64,000 nucleotides of DNA from Streptomyces sp. NBC_00554 (GCF_041431135.1 NZ_CP107799.1:8246001-8310000), one strand, 5' to 3'. Positions 32,547 through 40,986 are shown, counted from the stretch's first letter. Notes: generated by a model not told the origin, from the letters alone. Translations and numbers: made by a program.

Positions 32547-34607
32547 ATGAGCACGGAAGCGCGCCGCGCCTCAATTCCCCCACGCCCACCGGCCCCACCC
32601 CGCCCGGCAACCCCGCCCCACCCGAACCAACCGCCGTCCCCGGACGCCTCGCAAACCCCGCCCCAGCCACCGGGGCCGGGCCATGTGCCGCCCCCGGCCC
32701 AGCCTCCGACGTCCGGACAGCTGTCGACGCCGGATCAGCCGTCGTCTTCGGACTGGCTGCGAACTCCGGCCCAGTCTTCGAAGTCGGGCCATGTGCCGCC
32801 CCCGCCCCAGCCTCCGACGTCCGGACAGCTGCCGTCGCCGGATCAGCCGTCGTCTTCGGACTGGCCGCGGACCCCGGCCCAGTCTTCGGGGCCGGGCCAT
32901 GTGCCGCCCCCGGCTCAGGCGCCGGCGGCCGGACAGCTGCCGACGCCCGACCAGGCATCCCCTTCGGACCGGCTGCGTCCTCCGGCCCAGCCCTCGTCCC
33001 AGGGACGGCATTCGACGCCGGATCAGTTTTCGACGCCGGGACGGCCGTCGTCGCCCCAGCCCTCGTCGCCGAGCAGGCCCTCGTCCGCCCAGCCCTCGTC
33101 GGGCCGCCCCTCCATGGCGGAACGGGGCCCTGCGCCGGGCGCGGTTCCTCCGTCAGGCGGGACCGCCGCGACCGGCGAGGCCCTGCCGCCGTCCCGTACT
33201 CAGAGCCCGGTATCGGGACGGCCCCCGATGCCCGGGCGCCGTCCCGTGCCCCCGCGGCCGGGCGAAGCCCCGTCGCGGCCGGCCAGCCCGCAGGTGCCTC
33301 CGGCGGGCGGCGTCTCGTCGGCTCGGCCGCCCCGACCGATGGGCCCGCCCCCGGCGGGGAACGGCGTCGGGTCGGCCCCGCCCCAGCGCGGATCGCAGCC
33401 CCGAGAGGGCGACCACGGCCCCCGGTCGTCGGGTGCCGGGCGCGCTCCCCGCGTACCGTCGCCGCCCCGCTCGTTCGACTTCTTCGATTTCTCCAACGAT
33501 GCGGAGGCGCCGACTCCGGACGCGACGCGTGCCCCGGCACAGTCGCCCGGTGCGGCCCCGCGCCGCGAGGAGGAGACCCCGCGCTTCCCCGGCCCGGTGC
33601 CCCCGCCCCCGCCGGCGGCCTCCGCACGGTTCCCCGACGCGCCCCCGGCGCCCGGTGACCGGCGTACCACCGTGCCCGCGGAGAGCGCCGCGGAGACGAC
33701 CAGGCGGCTGCGGCCCATCCCGGCCGAGGCACCCGCACCACCCCCGGCCCCCGCACCCCCGTCCGAAACCCCGGCCGTGGAGCGCCCGTTCGTGTCCTTC
33801 GGCCGGCCGGAGACGTACGACGACTCCGTGCGCGTACGCCCCCGCGGCGGACGCACCCGGCCCAGGACCCTGGCAGCCGCGGCCTGCGTCGTGCTGGGGC
33901 TCGGCCTCATCGGCGGCGCGGTGACCGGGAGTTGGCTGACCGGGGACAGCTCGGCCGGCACCGACGCGCGGAGCGAGTTCGCGGCGGCCGGGGAGCTCTG
34001 GCACAGCGTGCCCGTGGACCAGCTCTTCCCGCCCACCGTGCAGGGCGAGGGCGCGGGACCCGGCGGCGCCGACCGCACCTGGACGCGGGTGGCCGTCGCC
34101 CCGGACACCGGCTGCGCGAACGCCTTCGACCCCCTCCTGCGCAAGGCCCTCGCACCGGTGGGCTGCCTGCGGCTGCTGCGCGCCACGTACACGGACGCGA
34201 CCCGGAGCCTTGTCACCACCGTCGGCCTGCTGTTCACCAAGGCGGACGCCACGGCGATGACCTCCCTCAAGGCCCGCTTCCAGAAAGAGGGCCTGGACCG
34301 CCGCACCGACCTGATGCCCCGCCCGTACGCCGCCGAGGGCACCGTCGCGGCCGGCTTCGGCGACGAGCAGCGCGCCTCCTGGACGGTGTCGGTCCTCACC
34401 GACGCCCCCGTCGTCGTCTACGCCGTCTCCGGCTTCGCCGACGGCCGTGCCGTCACCGACCCGCAGCCCGCCCAGGACGCCATGAAGTCCGGCGCGACCA
34501 CGGCCCCGGCGCAGGCCGGCCTCGGCCACGACGCCCAGGGCCTCGCCGACCGCGTCGAGCGCGGCTTCCGCAAGACCGTCACCTCGGCCACGGAGAAGCC
34601 GTCATGA
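32547..34607 (+). CDS. proline-rich single-pass membrane protein with 36-aa tandem repeats
   Basis: 686 aa. The N-terminal 430 residues are extremely Pro/Ser/Gln-rich and cytoplasmic, containing three copies of a 36-residue unit (SGHVPPPAQ..TSGQLSTPDQPSSSDW..). One membrane helix follows (about 435-460, LAAAACVVLGLGLIGGAVTGSW) and then a folded extracellular domain of about 210 residues, with Cys in DTGCANAFD and VGCLRLLRA likely forming a disulphide. The stop overlaps the mycosin ATG (ATGA), so the two are co-translated. Not a recognised family; inferred to be an envelope protein, possibly a partner or substrate of the protease. Confidence 0.8.
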   Translation: MSTEARRASIPPRPPAPPRPATPPHPNQPPSPDASQTPPQPPGPGHVPPPAQPPTSGQLSTPDQPSSSDWLRTPAQSSKSGHVPPPPQPPTSGQLPSPDQPSSSDWPRTPAQSSGPGHVPPPAQAPAAGQLPTPDQASPSDRLRPPAQPSSQGRHSTPDQFSTPGRPSSPQPSSPSRPSSAQPSSGRPSMAERGPAPGAVPPSGGTAATGEALPPSRTQSPVSGRPPMPGRRPVPPRPGEAPSRPASPQVPPAGGVSSARPPRPMGPPPAGNGVGSAPPQRGSQPREGDHGPRSSGAGRAPRVPSPPRSFDFFDFSNDAEAPTPDATRAPAQSPGAAPRREEETPRFPGPVPPPPPAASARFPDAPPAPGDRRTTVPAESAAETTRRLRPIPAEAPAPPPAPAPPSETPAVERPFVSFGRPETYDDSVRVRPRGGRTRPRTLAAAACVVLGLGLIGGAVTGSWLTGDSSAGTDARSEFAAAGELWHSVPVDQLFPPTVQGEGAGPGGADRTWTRVAVAPDTGCANAFDPLLRKALAPVGCLRLLRATYTDATRSLVTTVGLLFTKADATAMTSLKARFQKEGLDRRTDLMPRPYAAEGTVAAGFGDEQRASWTVSVLTDAPVVVYAVSGFADGRAVTDPQPAQDAMKSGATTAPAQAGLGHDAQGLADRVERGFRKTVTSATEKPS
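32677..33000 (+). repeat. coding minisatellite, 108-bp unit, three copies
   Basis: The word GGGCCATGTGCCGCC recurs with CCATGTG at 32681, 32789 and 32897, exactly 108 bp apart, so the unit is 36 codons and stays in frame. Copies 1 and 2 are nearly identical; copy 3 has decayed. The flanks carry shorter related Pro/Ser runs. Confidence 0.85.
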
Positions 34608-35797
34608 CCCGCAGGACCGTCATGACCCGCAGGGCCGGCGTCCTGAGCGTCCTGCTGGCAGCCTCCCTCGCCCTGATCCCCTCCACCGCCGCGCACGCCG
34701 ACGGCATACGCGCCCAGCAGTGGGCCCTCGACGCCATGCACACCCAGGAGGCCTGGCGGACCACCAAGGGTGCGGGGATCACGGTCGCCGTCCTCGACAC
34801 CGGCGTCGACGACCAGCACCCGGACCTGGAGGGCAACGTCCTCACCGGCAAGGACATGGTCGGCTTCGGAGCGACCCGCGGCGACCGGGCGTGGGCCCGG
34901 CACGGGACCGCCATGGCGGGGATCATCGCCGGCCACGGACACGGCTACGACGATGCCGACGGCGTCATGGGCATAGCCCCCGAGGCCAAGATCCTCCCCG
35001 TCCGGGTCATCCTCGAAGACGGCGACTCCTCCCGTACGAAGGCCCGCAACACCCGCGGCAACGCCCTCGCCGAGGGCATCCGCTGGGCCGCCGACCACGG
35101 CGCCGACGTCATCAACCTCTCCCTGGGCGACGACTCGGCGTCCGCCCACCCCGAACCCGCCGAGGACGAAGCCGTCCAGTACGCCCTGAAGAAGGGCGCC
35201 GTAGTCGTCGCCTCGGCCGGCAACGGCGGCGAGAAGGGCGACCACATCTCCTACCCGGCGGCCTACCCGGGCGTGATCGCCGCGACCGCCGTCGACGACA
35301 ACGGCACCCGCGCCTCGTTCTCCACCCGCCGCTGGTACGCCACCGTCAGCGCCCCCGGCGTCGACGTCGTCATCGCGGACCCGGACGAGCAGTACTACGA
35401 AGGCTGGGGCACGAGCGCCGCCTCCGCGTTCGTCTCCGGCGCGGTCGCCCTCATCAAGGCGGCCCACCCGGGCCTGTCCCCGGCCCAGATCAAGCAGCTC
35501 CTGGAGGACACGGCCCGCAACTCCCCCACCGGCGGTCGCGACGACTCCCGCGGCTACGGCTTCGTCGACCCCGCGGCGGCCATCAAGGAGGGCGGCAAGA
35601 TCGAGCCCGAGGGGCTGCAGGCGGCGTACGGCCAGGAGTACTTCGGATCGGGCCCGGACACCCCCGAGGACGACACGGACACCGTCGGCTGGGCGGGGCC
35701 GCTCGCCGGCGGCCTCGGCGTGGTCCTGCTGGCCGCGGCGGTCGTCCTGTGGCGGGGCCGCAGGGGCCCACGCGAGCACGAACACGACGGCTTCTGA
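34604..35797 (+). CDS. membrane-anchored S8 serine protease, mycosin-like
   Basis: 397 aa. A signal peptide (LSVLLAASLALIPSTAAHA) is followed by the subtilase domain with catalytic Asp (AVLDTGVDDQHPD), His (RHGTAMAGIIAG), oxyanion Asn (SAGNGG) and Ser (GWGTSAASAFVSG). A C-terminal membrane helix (LAGGLGVVLLAAAVVLW) with a charged tail anchors it. Known: this layout is that of type VII secretion mycosins (MycP), but no EsxA, EccC or other ESX genes are in the window. The start region holds a duplicated ATGACCCGCAGG, giving two candidate starts (34604, 34622). Coupled to the upstream membrane protein. Confidence 0.88.
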   Translation: MTRRTVMTRRAGVLSVLLAASLALIPSTAAHADGIRAQQWALDAMHTQEAWRTTKGAGITVAVLDTGVDDQHPDLEGNVLTGKDMVGFGATRGDRAWARHGTAMAGIIAGHGHGYDDADGVMGIAPEAKILPVRVILEDGDSSRTKARNTRGNALAEGIRWAADHGADVINLSLGDDSASAHPEPAEDEAVQYALKKGAVVVASAGNGGEKGDHISYPAAYPGVIAATAVDDNGTRASFSTRRWYATVSAPGVDVVIADPDEQYYEGWGTSAASAFVSGAVALIKAAHPGLSPAQIKQLLEDTARNSPTGGRDDSRGYGFVDPAAAIKEGGKIEPEGLQAAYGQEYFGSGPDTPEDDTDTVGWAGPLAGGLGVVLLAAAVVLWRGRRGPREHEHDGF

Positions 35798-35828
35798 CAA
35801 GCCGCCGTACGAACTACCGCCGTACGAA

Positions 35829-36815
35829 CTAGTCGGTGGCCGTGGCCGCGGCTGTGACCTTGTCGGTGGTCGTGTCCTGGAAGGCCGAAACCGCCGCCTT
35901 CGCCGCCCCCTCGACCAGCGTGATCCCCGTCGTCTTGGTCGTGGTGCCCTTCGACAGCACGGCGATCAGGTAGTCGTGGCCGTCGACGGTGACCCGCCCG
36001 ATGCTGTTGATGTCCCACAGCCCGGTCGTGCTGCGCGGCAGCCACCCGTTCTTCAGGGCCCACTCGGAACCGCCCGCCGCGGCCGACACACCCCATTGCT
36101 GATCGACGGCTATCTCACTCATGAGCCCCTGAAGGTACGTCCGTGAGGTCTCGCTGAGCTTCGAGTCGTCCCCGAACACCTGCTGCAACAGGGTCAGTTG
36201 ATCGGCCGCCGTGGTCTGCGTCAGCCCCCACAGCTCGCCGTCGCCGCCCGCCGTCTCCGTCAGCCCGAAGCTCTTGTTCGCGGTGTCGAGGCCGTCCGAC
36301 TGCCCGATCGCGTTCCACAGGGCGGTCGCGGCCGTGTTGTCGCTGTTCTCGATCATCAGGGTGGCGTTCGCCTTCTGCGTCGCCGTCAACTCCCGGTCCC
36401 CGTCCTGCGCCTGGAGCAGCAGCGTGGCCAGGATGTCGACCTTGACGATGCTCGCCGTGTCGAAGGCCCCCTCGCCGTACGAGGCGCTCTCGTCGGAGTC
36501 GACGTCGAGGACCGCCACCGACACCTTGGCGCCGTCCTGGACCGTGACGGACTTCATCGCCTCGGCGAGCAGCGCGTCGCGGTCGATCGCGGGCGCTGTG
36601 ACGGGTTCCACCGTTGCCTCCTCGCTGACGCTCGGCGACGCCGAGGGCGCAGAGGACGACGCTACGAGGTCCGGGCCGTCGTCCGCCTGGGCCTTCACAT
36701 ATACGGCCCCGGCCGCCGTACCGCACACGAGGACGACGGAGGCCACCGCGACGTACACGAGGGGCCTGCGCCCGGACGGGCGGGCACGGCGTCGGCTTGC
36801 TCTGTGACGGTCCAT
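35829..36815 (-). CDS. secreted/anchored class A beta-lactamase-like serine hydrolase
   Basis: About 328 aa. A basic N-terminus and a membrane helix (LVYVAVASVVLVCGTAAGAV) are followed by a Ser/Ala linker and a penicillin-binding-type domain: SxxK in DTASIVKVDIL, SDN in IENSDNTAA, and KNG (for KTG) in ALKNGWLP. Known: class A beta-lactamases and small DD-peptidase-like hydrolases share this order. A true beta-lactamase would usually have E166 in an omega loop, which is not clear here. ATG at 36815 preferred; 36875 also in frame. Convergent with the mycosin gene. Confidence 0.85.
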   Translation of the reverse strand: MDRHRASRRRARPSGRRPLVYVAVASVVLVCGTAAGAVYVKAQADDGPDLVASSSAPSASPSVSEEATVEPVTAPAIDRDALLAEAMKSVTVQDGAKVSVAVLDVDSDESASYGEGAFDTASIVKVDILATLLLQAQDGDRELTATQKANATLMIENSDNTAATALWNAIGQSDGLDTANKSFGLTETAGGDGELWGLTQTTAADQLTLLQQVFGDDSKLSETSRTYLQGLMSEIAVDQQWGVSAAAGGSEWALKNGWLPRSTTGLWDINSIGRVTVDGHDYLIAVLSKGTTTKTTGITLVEGAAKAAVSAFQDTTTDKVTAAATATD

Positions 36816-36964
36816 CCCGCGATGCTGGGCGCCTGGCCTGTGTCCGTGGTTAGACGCTTGTGAAATGTGCGTCATGGATGGATGAGAATCCCATGAGTCC
36901 CGTCAAGTCAAGGTTTCCGGGGCCGCACAAGCCCAGCAGCATCCCCCCGATAGGGTCGGGGACC

Positions 36965-37696
36965 GTGGCGAACAAGAACATTCCCGACTCCGGCTTCTCC
37001 GACGACGACGGCTCCGCCGATCCCCGGCTGAGCGCGGCGCTCACCGCCTGGGCCGAGGACCGCACCGCGGTCGGGCCGGTCCTGGAGGCGCTCAAGGGCG
37101 CCCGGCTGCTCGTACCCGTCGTCGCCGTACTCGGTGAGGTGGAGGAGGACGCGAACGGACTGCGCCACGAGAAGACCAGCGACATGGCCGTGCCGACCCT
37201 GAAGGCCGGCAACCGCACCGCACTGCCCGCCTTCACGTCCACCGAGTCACTGGCCCGCTGGGATCCCGAGGCCCGCCCCGTCGCCGTACCCCTGCACCAG
37301 GCCCTGCAGGCCGCCGCGCACGAGAAGGCCGACACCGTCGTCCTCGACCTGGCGGGTCCGGTGCCGTACGAACTGACAGGACCCGCGCTGCTCGCGCTCG
37401 CCGAAGGGCGTACGAACACGGATCCCCTCGCCGACCCGGCCGTGACCGGAGCCGTACGCGCGGCCGTCGCCGCCGAGTCCGCCGTGCTCAGCGCACATCT
37501 CGGCCCGGGGCAGGCGGACGGCACGCTGGCCCTCGTACTGGACCCGTCCGCGGTCCCGGCCGAGGCCGCCCGCGCGATCGCCGAACGGCTGGCGGCCGAC
37601 GAGACACTCAGGGCCCGCCTGGTGCGCGGCCTCGACCTGGCAATCCTGCCGGCCGGGGCGACGCCGCCGGGCGAGCCCTTGTACGTACGACGGTAA
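36965..37696 (+). CDS. SseB family protein
   Basis: 243 aa, GTG start after GGGG. Two similar halves are visible: LEALKGARLLVPVVAVLGE with DMAVPTLKAGNRTALPAFTSTESLARW, then the C-terminal half with LVLDPSAVPAEAARAIAERLA. The D-M-A-V-P and LPAFTS words are diagnostic of SseB domains. Known: SseB proteins bind partners in stress or rhodanese-related contexts; molecular role in Streptomyces is unsettled. The N-terminus is acidic and flexible. Sits alone, followed by DUF1844 convergently 6 bp away. Confidence 0.87.
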   Translation: MANKNIPDSGFSDDDGSADPRLSAALTAWAEDRTAVGPVLEALKGARLLVPVVAVLGEVEEDANGLRHEKTSDMAVPTLKAGNRTALPAFTSTESLARWDPEARPVAVPLHQALQAAAHEKADTVVLDLAGPVPYELTGPALLALAEGRTNTDPLADPAVTGAVRAAVAAESAVLSAHLGPGQADGTLALVLDPSAVPAEAARAIAERLAADETLRARLVRGLDLAILPAGATPPGEPLYVRR

Positions 37697-37702
37697 GAGG
37701 GG

Positions 37703-38059
37703 TCAGCCGTAGACCGGGCCCGTGTACTTCTCGCCGGGGCCCTGGCCCGGCTCGTCGGGGACGATCGACGCCTCGCGGAACGCCAGCTGGAGCGACTTGA
37801 GGCCGTCGCGCAGCGGGGCCGCGTGGAAGGAGCTGATCTCGGTCGTGCTCGCGTCGAGCAGCCCGGCCAGCGCGTGCACCAGCTTGCGGGCCTCGTCGAG
37901 GTCCTTGTGCTTGTCTCCCTCCTCGGTCAGACCGAGCTTCACTGCGGCGGCGCTCATCAGGTTGACGGCGACGGTTACGATCACCTCGACCGCGGGGACC
38001 TCGGCGATGTCGCGGGTCATGGCGTCGTAGTCGGGCGTCTGGGGAGGGGTGTCACTCAT
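37703..38059 (-). CDS. DUF1844 protein
   Basis: 118 aa. Core DUF1844 features: VPAVEVIVTVAVNLMSAAAVKLGL, then the acidic DKHKDLDEARKLVHALAGLLD helix. Small, helical, probably cytosolic or membrane-peripheral. Known: conserved next to infC in actinobacteria, function unknown. ATG at 38059 chosen over 38068. Divergent from the infC leader. Confidence 0.88.
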   Translation of the reverse strand: MSDTPPQTPDYDAMTRDIAEVPAVEVIVTVAVNLMSAAAVKLGLTEEGDKHKDLDEARKLVHALAGLLDASTTEISSFHAAPLRDGLKSLQLAFREASIVPDEPGQGPGEKYTGPVYG

Positions 38060-38452
38060 GCCCCACACGATAGGTGCCTGGCGGATACCGTCCCCAATGG
38101 GCCTCGGTTAGCCCTTCCCGGTCCAAGCTGCTAACCTTGTGTAACGACCGGTCGGACGCGCCAAGAAACATGTAGCGTGCCCGGCCCACAAGTGGAGGCT
38201 CCGATCTCCCACCTGACTGTCCTCCGGGACGGCGGGTCACCCGGTCAGGCGGTCACCATCGTTCCGTACGGACGATGGAGTCGCCCGAAGTGCGCCCCGC
38301 GGATCACCGCGGCGGTGCTCCGGTAATCCATGGAGCCCCGCCTGTGTCCCGTCCGGGGCATTTTTCATGCCCCGCGTCGGTTGGTCCAAATGTCATCAGA
38401 GACATACACGGCTGTCCGCCAGACCGCCGTGTGGTGCTACCGAGGAGGATCC
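38060..38452 (+). promoter_or_regulatory. infC promoter and structured leader
   Basis: 393 bp between DUF1844 and infC. It holds a hairpin CGGGGCAT-TTTTC-ATGCCCCG at 38354-38374, G/C-rich invertible segments around 38285-38340 (CCCCGCGG / CCGCGG), and a small frame starting at ATG 38275 that overlaps infC and looks spurious. Known: infC operons are commonly controlled by L20 binding to leader RNA. Inferred: the region is an mRNA leader with attenuation or L20 control. Confidence 0.55.
38354..38374 (+). promoter_or_regulatory. hairpin in the infC leader
   Basis: Perfect 8-bp stem CGGGGCAT/ATGCCCCG with a TTTTC loop, about 80 bp before the infC start. Not followed by a U-run, so a protein-binding or attenuation element is more likely than a plain terminator. 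Confidence 0.5.
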
Positions 38453-39130
38453 ATCAGCACCGAGCCCCGCATCAACGACCGGATTCGCGTTCCCGAGGTG
38501 CGACTTGTCGGTCCCAGCGGCGAGCAGGTCGGGATTGTTCCGCTTGCCAAGGCCCTGGAGCTTGCGCAGGAGTACGACCTCGACCTGGTCGAGGTGGCGG
38601 CGAGCGCTCGTCCGCCCGTCTGCAAGCTCATGGACTACGGGAAGTTCAAGTACGAGTCGGCCATGAAGGCCCGTGAGGCGCGCAAGAACCAGGCGCACAC
38701 GGTCATCAAGGAAATGAAGCTCCGGCCGAAGATCGACCCGCACGACTACGACACCAAAAAGGGTCACGTCGTCCGGTTCCTCAAGCAGGGCGACAAGGTC
38801 AAGATCACGATCATGTTCCGTGGTCGCGAGCAGTCCAGGCCGGAGCTCGGCTACCGACTGCTGCAGCGTCTGGCAACGGACGTCGAGGACCTCGGGTTCA
38901 TCGAGTCGAACCCGAAGCAGGACGGCCGAAACATGATCATGGTTCTCGGTCCGCACAAGAAGAAGACCGAGGCGATGGCCGAGGCCCGTGAGGCCCAGGC
39001 GGCTCGCAAGGCGGAAGCGAAGGCCAACCCGGGCAAGTCGCAGAATCACACGGGCGACGACCTTCCCGAGGTGGACGACGTCGACGCCGAGACCGTCGAG
39101 GCTCCGGCCGAGGCATCCGCCGAGGCCTGA
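38453..39130 (+). CDS. infC: translation initiation factor IF-3, probable ATC start
   Basis: 225 aa from ATC. N-domain RINDRIRVPEVRLVGPSGEQVGIV and the SEED-like linker; C-domain RPKIDPHDYDTKKGHVVRFLKQGDKVKITIMFRGRE, then the family end PKQDGRNMIMVL. An unusual alanine/acid-rich tail of about 50 residues follows. A perfect AGGAGG ends 4 nt before ATC 38453; the nearest in-frame GTG (38429) has no ribosome site and would add eight residues not seen in IF-3. Known: infC uses rare start codons (AUU, AUC) so that IF-3 limits its own synthesis. First gene of the infC-rpmI-rplT operon. Confidence 0.93.
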   Translation: MSTEPRINDRIRVPEVRLVGPSGEQVGIVPLAKALELAQEYDLDLVEVAASARPPVCKLMDYGKFKYESAMKAREARKNQAHTVIKEMKLRPKIDPHDYDTKKGHVVRFLKQGDKVKITIMFRGREQSRPELGYRLLQRLATDVEDLGFIESNPKQDGRNMIMVLGPHKKKTEAMAEAREAQAARKAEAKANPGKSQNHTGDDLPEVDDVDAETVEAPAEASAEA

Positions 39131-39225
39131 TCCCAGGGTGAAGGCCCCGGGAGCCCAGGACGAGAGTCTGGGGAGTCCAGGGACACCAGTCCAGGGATGT
39201 CAACCGATACATATGACGTTCCACC

Positions 39226-39249
39226 GTGCCCGGTTTCACGACCGGGCAC
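39226..39249 (+). promoter_or_regulatory. hairpin before rpmI, candidate L20 site
   Basis: GTGCCCGGT-TTCACG-ACCGGGCAC, a perfect 9-bp stem, 33 bp before the rpmI ATG. Position suits L20 translational control of rpmI-rplT; the region just upstream has repeated CCAGG words. Confidence 0.5.
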
Positions 39250-39281
39250 CGGAACGCCACTGACGAGGAGAGAACGGCGCT

Positions 39282-39476
39282 ATGCCGAAGAACAAGTCGC
39301 ACAGCGGTGCCAGCAAGCGCTTCAAGATCACCGGCTCCGGCAAGGTGCTCCGTGAGCGCGCCGGCAAGCGCCACCTGCTCGAGCACAAGTCGTCCCGAGT
39401 GACGCGTCGCCTCACCGGCAACGCCGAGATGGCCCCGGGCGACGCCAAGAAGATCAAGAAGCTTCTCGGCAAGTGA
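39282..39476 (+). CDS. rpmI: 50S ribosomal protein L35
   Basis: 64 aa, full length. Contains the family start PKNKSHSGASKRFKITGSGK, then HLLEHKSSRVTRRL and the basic end KKIKKLLGK. ATG preceded by GAGGAGAG. Second gene of the infC operon, with hairpins on both sides that may serve autoregulation by L20. Confidence 0.97.
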   Translation: MPKNKSHSGASKRFKITGSGKVLRERAGKRHLLEHKSSRVTRRLTGNAEMAPGDAKKIKKLLGK

Positions 39477-39541
39477 CGTACCGGCGCCTGATCATTCGAT
39501 CGTCGCGCGCCGTACGCCAGGACCGGGACCCCATCGATTTC

Positions 39542-39567
39542 GGGCCGTGTGAGTCCAACCACGGCCC
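39542..39567 (+). promoter_or_regulatory. hairpin between rpmI and rplT
   Basis: GGGCCGTG-tgagtccaac-CACGGCCC, 8-bp stem with a 10-nt loop, 19 bp before the rplT GTG and just before its AAGGAG ribosome site. Possible translational control element. Confidence 0.45.
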
Positions 39568-39586
39568 CGCTACAAGGAGTTAACAA

Positions 39587-39973
39587 GTGGCACGCGTCAA
39601 GCGGGCAGTCAACGCCCACAAGAAGCGCCGGGCGATCCTCGAGGCCGCCAAGGGCTACCGCGGTCAGCGTTCGCGCCTGTACCGCAAGGCCAAGGAGCAG
39701 GTCACCCACTCCCTGGTCTACAACTACAACGACCGCAAGAAGCGCAAGGGCGACTTCCGTCGGCTGTGGATCCAGCGCATCAACGCCGCTGCCCGCGCCA
39801 ACGGCATCACCTACAACCGCTTCATCCAGGGTCTGAACGCGGCCAACATCGAGGTCGACCGTAAGATCCTCGCGGAGCTGGCCGTCAACGACGCCAACGC
39901 GTTCGCCGCGCTCGTCGAGGTCGCCCAGAAGGCGCTGCCGTCGGACGTCAACGCGCCCAAGGCTGCCGCCTGA
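39587..39973 (+). CDS. rplT: 50S ribosomal protein L20
   Basis: 128 aa, GTG start after AAGGAG. Contains VKRAVNAHKKRRAILEAAKGYRG, YRKAKEQVTHSLVYNYNDRK and DFRRLWIQRINAAAR, all family-specific. Known: assembles early into the large subunit and represses its own operon. Ends with an Ala-rich tail. A strong terminator follows 21 bp later, ending the operon. Confidence 0.97.
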   Translation: MARVKRAVNAHKKRRAILEAAKGYRGQRSRLYRKAKEQVTHSLVYNYNDRKKRKGDFRRLWIQRINAAARANGITYNRFIQGLNAANIEVDRKILAELAVNDANAFAALVEVAQKALPSDVNAPKAAA

Positions 39974-39994
39974 GCCGTGCGTCAAGCCGGTCAA

Positions 39995-40027
39995 CCGGAC
40001 CCGTAGGCCCCCGGCCTACGGGTCCGG
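39995..40027 (+). terminator. terminator of the infC-rpmI-rplT operon
   Basis: Perfect 15-bp stem CCGGACCCGTAGGCC / GGCCTACGGGTCCGG with a CCC loop, 22 bp after the rplT stop, followed by TTG. Confidence 0.9.
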
Positions 40028-40076
40028 TTGCGTCTGTCGCCGTACGTTGTCCTCCGTCTGCCGGTGGTGGTGGGTT

Positions 40077-40100
40077 GCTCGCGCAGTTCCCCGCGCCCCT
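40077..40100 (-). repeat. Streptomyces intergenic repeat, family A (copy 2, inverted)
   Basis: GCTCGCGCAGTTCCCCGCGCCCCT, the reverse complement of the AGGGGCGCGGGGAACTGCGCGA core, in front of the SpoU methylase gene. Confidence 0.75.
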
Positions 40101-40128
40101 GAGGTCCCCCTCCCCAAAGGTGAGTCGC

Positions 40129-40986
40129 ATGGTTGCCGCCCCTGAACTGATCTCCCCCAAGTCGCCCCGCGTCTCCGCCGCCCGGCGGCTCGGCAGGCGG
40201 AACTTCCGCGGCAAGGAGCAGCTGTTCCTCGCGGAGGGGCCGCAGGCCGTGCGGGAGGCGGCGGCGCACCGCCCCGGCGGGACCGCCACCCTCGTCGAGC
40301 TGTTCGCGACGGTCGAGGCAGGGGAGCGGTACGCCGACATCGTCGGGGACGCCCTGGACGCCGGCGCACGGGTGCACTTCGCCGCCGAGGACGTGATCGC
40401 CGACATCTCGACGACCGTCACACCGCAGGGCCTTGTCGGCATCTGCCGCTTCCTGGACACGCCCTTCGAGGAGATCCTCGGGGCGCGGCCCAAGCTCGTC
40501 GCCGTACTCGCGCACGTACGCGACCCCGGGAACGCCGGCACCGTGCTGCGGTGCGCCGATGCCGCGGGTGCCGAGGCCGTCGTACTCACCGACGCGTCCG
40601 TGGATCTCTACAACCCCAAGGCCGTACGGGCCTCGGTGGGCTCCTTGTTCCATCTGCCCGTCGCCGTCGGTGTGCCCGTCGAGCGGGCCGTGCAGGGGCT
40701 CAAGGACGCCGGTGTGCGGATCCTGGCCGCGGACGGCGCCGGGGAGGACGACCTCGACGACGAGCTGGACAAGGGGACGATGGGCGGGCCGACCGCCTGG
40801 GTGTTCGGGAACGAGGCATGGGGGCTTCCGGAGGAGACGCGCGCGCTGGCGGATGCCGTTGTGCGCGTTCCTATCCACGGAAAGGCCGAAAGCCTGAACC
40901 TCGCCACCGCCGCAGCCGTATGTCTCTACGCGTCCGCGCGTGCACAGCGCGCCTCCGGAGGGTGCCGTTCCGTCACCCAGAGCTAG
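40129..40986 (+). CDS. TrmH/SpoU family RNA 2'-O-methyltransferase
   Basis: 285 aa. N-terminal substrate-binding domain (FRGKEQLFLAEGPQAVREA), then the SPOUT knot with motif 1 LAHVRDPGNAGTVLR, motif 2 WVFGNEAWGLP and motif 3 VRVPIHGKAESLNLATAAAVCLY. Known: methylates ribose in rRNA or tRNA with SAM; close to the TsnR/RlmB-like branch that sits beside rplT in actinobacteria. ATG at 40129 (AAAGGTGAG upstream). Followed 50 bp later by the histidine kinase. Confidence 0.92.
   Translation: MVAAPELISPKSPRVSAARRLGRRNFRGKEQLFLAEGPQAVREAAAHRPGGTATLVELFATVEAGERYADIVGDALDAGARVHFAAEDVIADISTTVTPQGLVGICRFLDTPFEEILGARPKLVAVLAHVRDPGNAGTVLRCADAAGAEAVVLTDASVDLYNPKAVRASVGSLFHLPVAVGVPVERAVQGLKDAGVRILAADGAGEDDLDDELDKGTMGGPTAWVFGNEAWGLPEETRALADAVVRVPIHGKAESLNLATAAAVCLYASARAQRASGGCRSVTQS

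Noticed and set aside
32677..33000. Regular 108-bp repeats considered as CRISPR-like array
   Set aside because: Units are contiguous, in frame and code for a repeated Pro-rich peptide; there are no spacers or cas genes.
34604..35797. Evidence of a type VII secretion locus around the mycosin
   Set aside because: No EsxA/B, EccB, EccC, EccD or EccE genes occur in the window; the protease may act elsewhere.
38275..38676. 133-codon frame in the infC leader and start of infC
   Set aside because: No ribosome site, no family resemblance, and it overlaps infC out of frame; most likely a shadow of high G+C.
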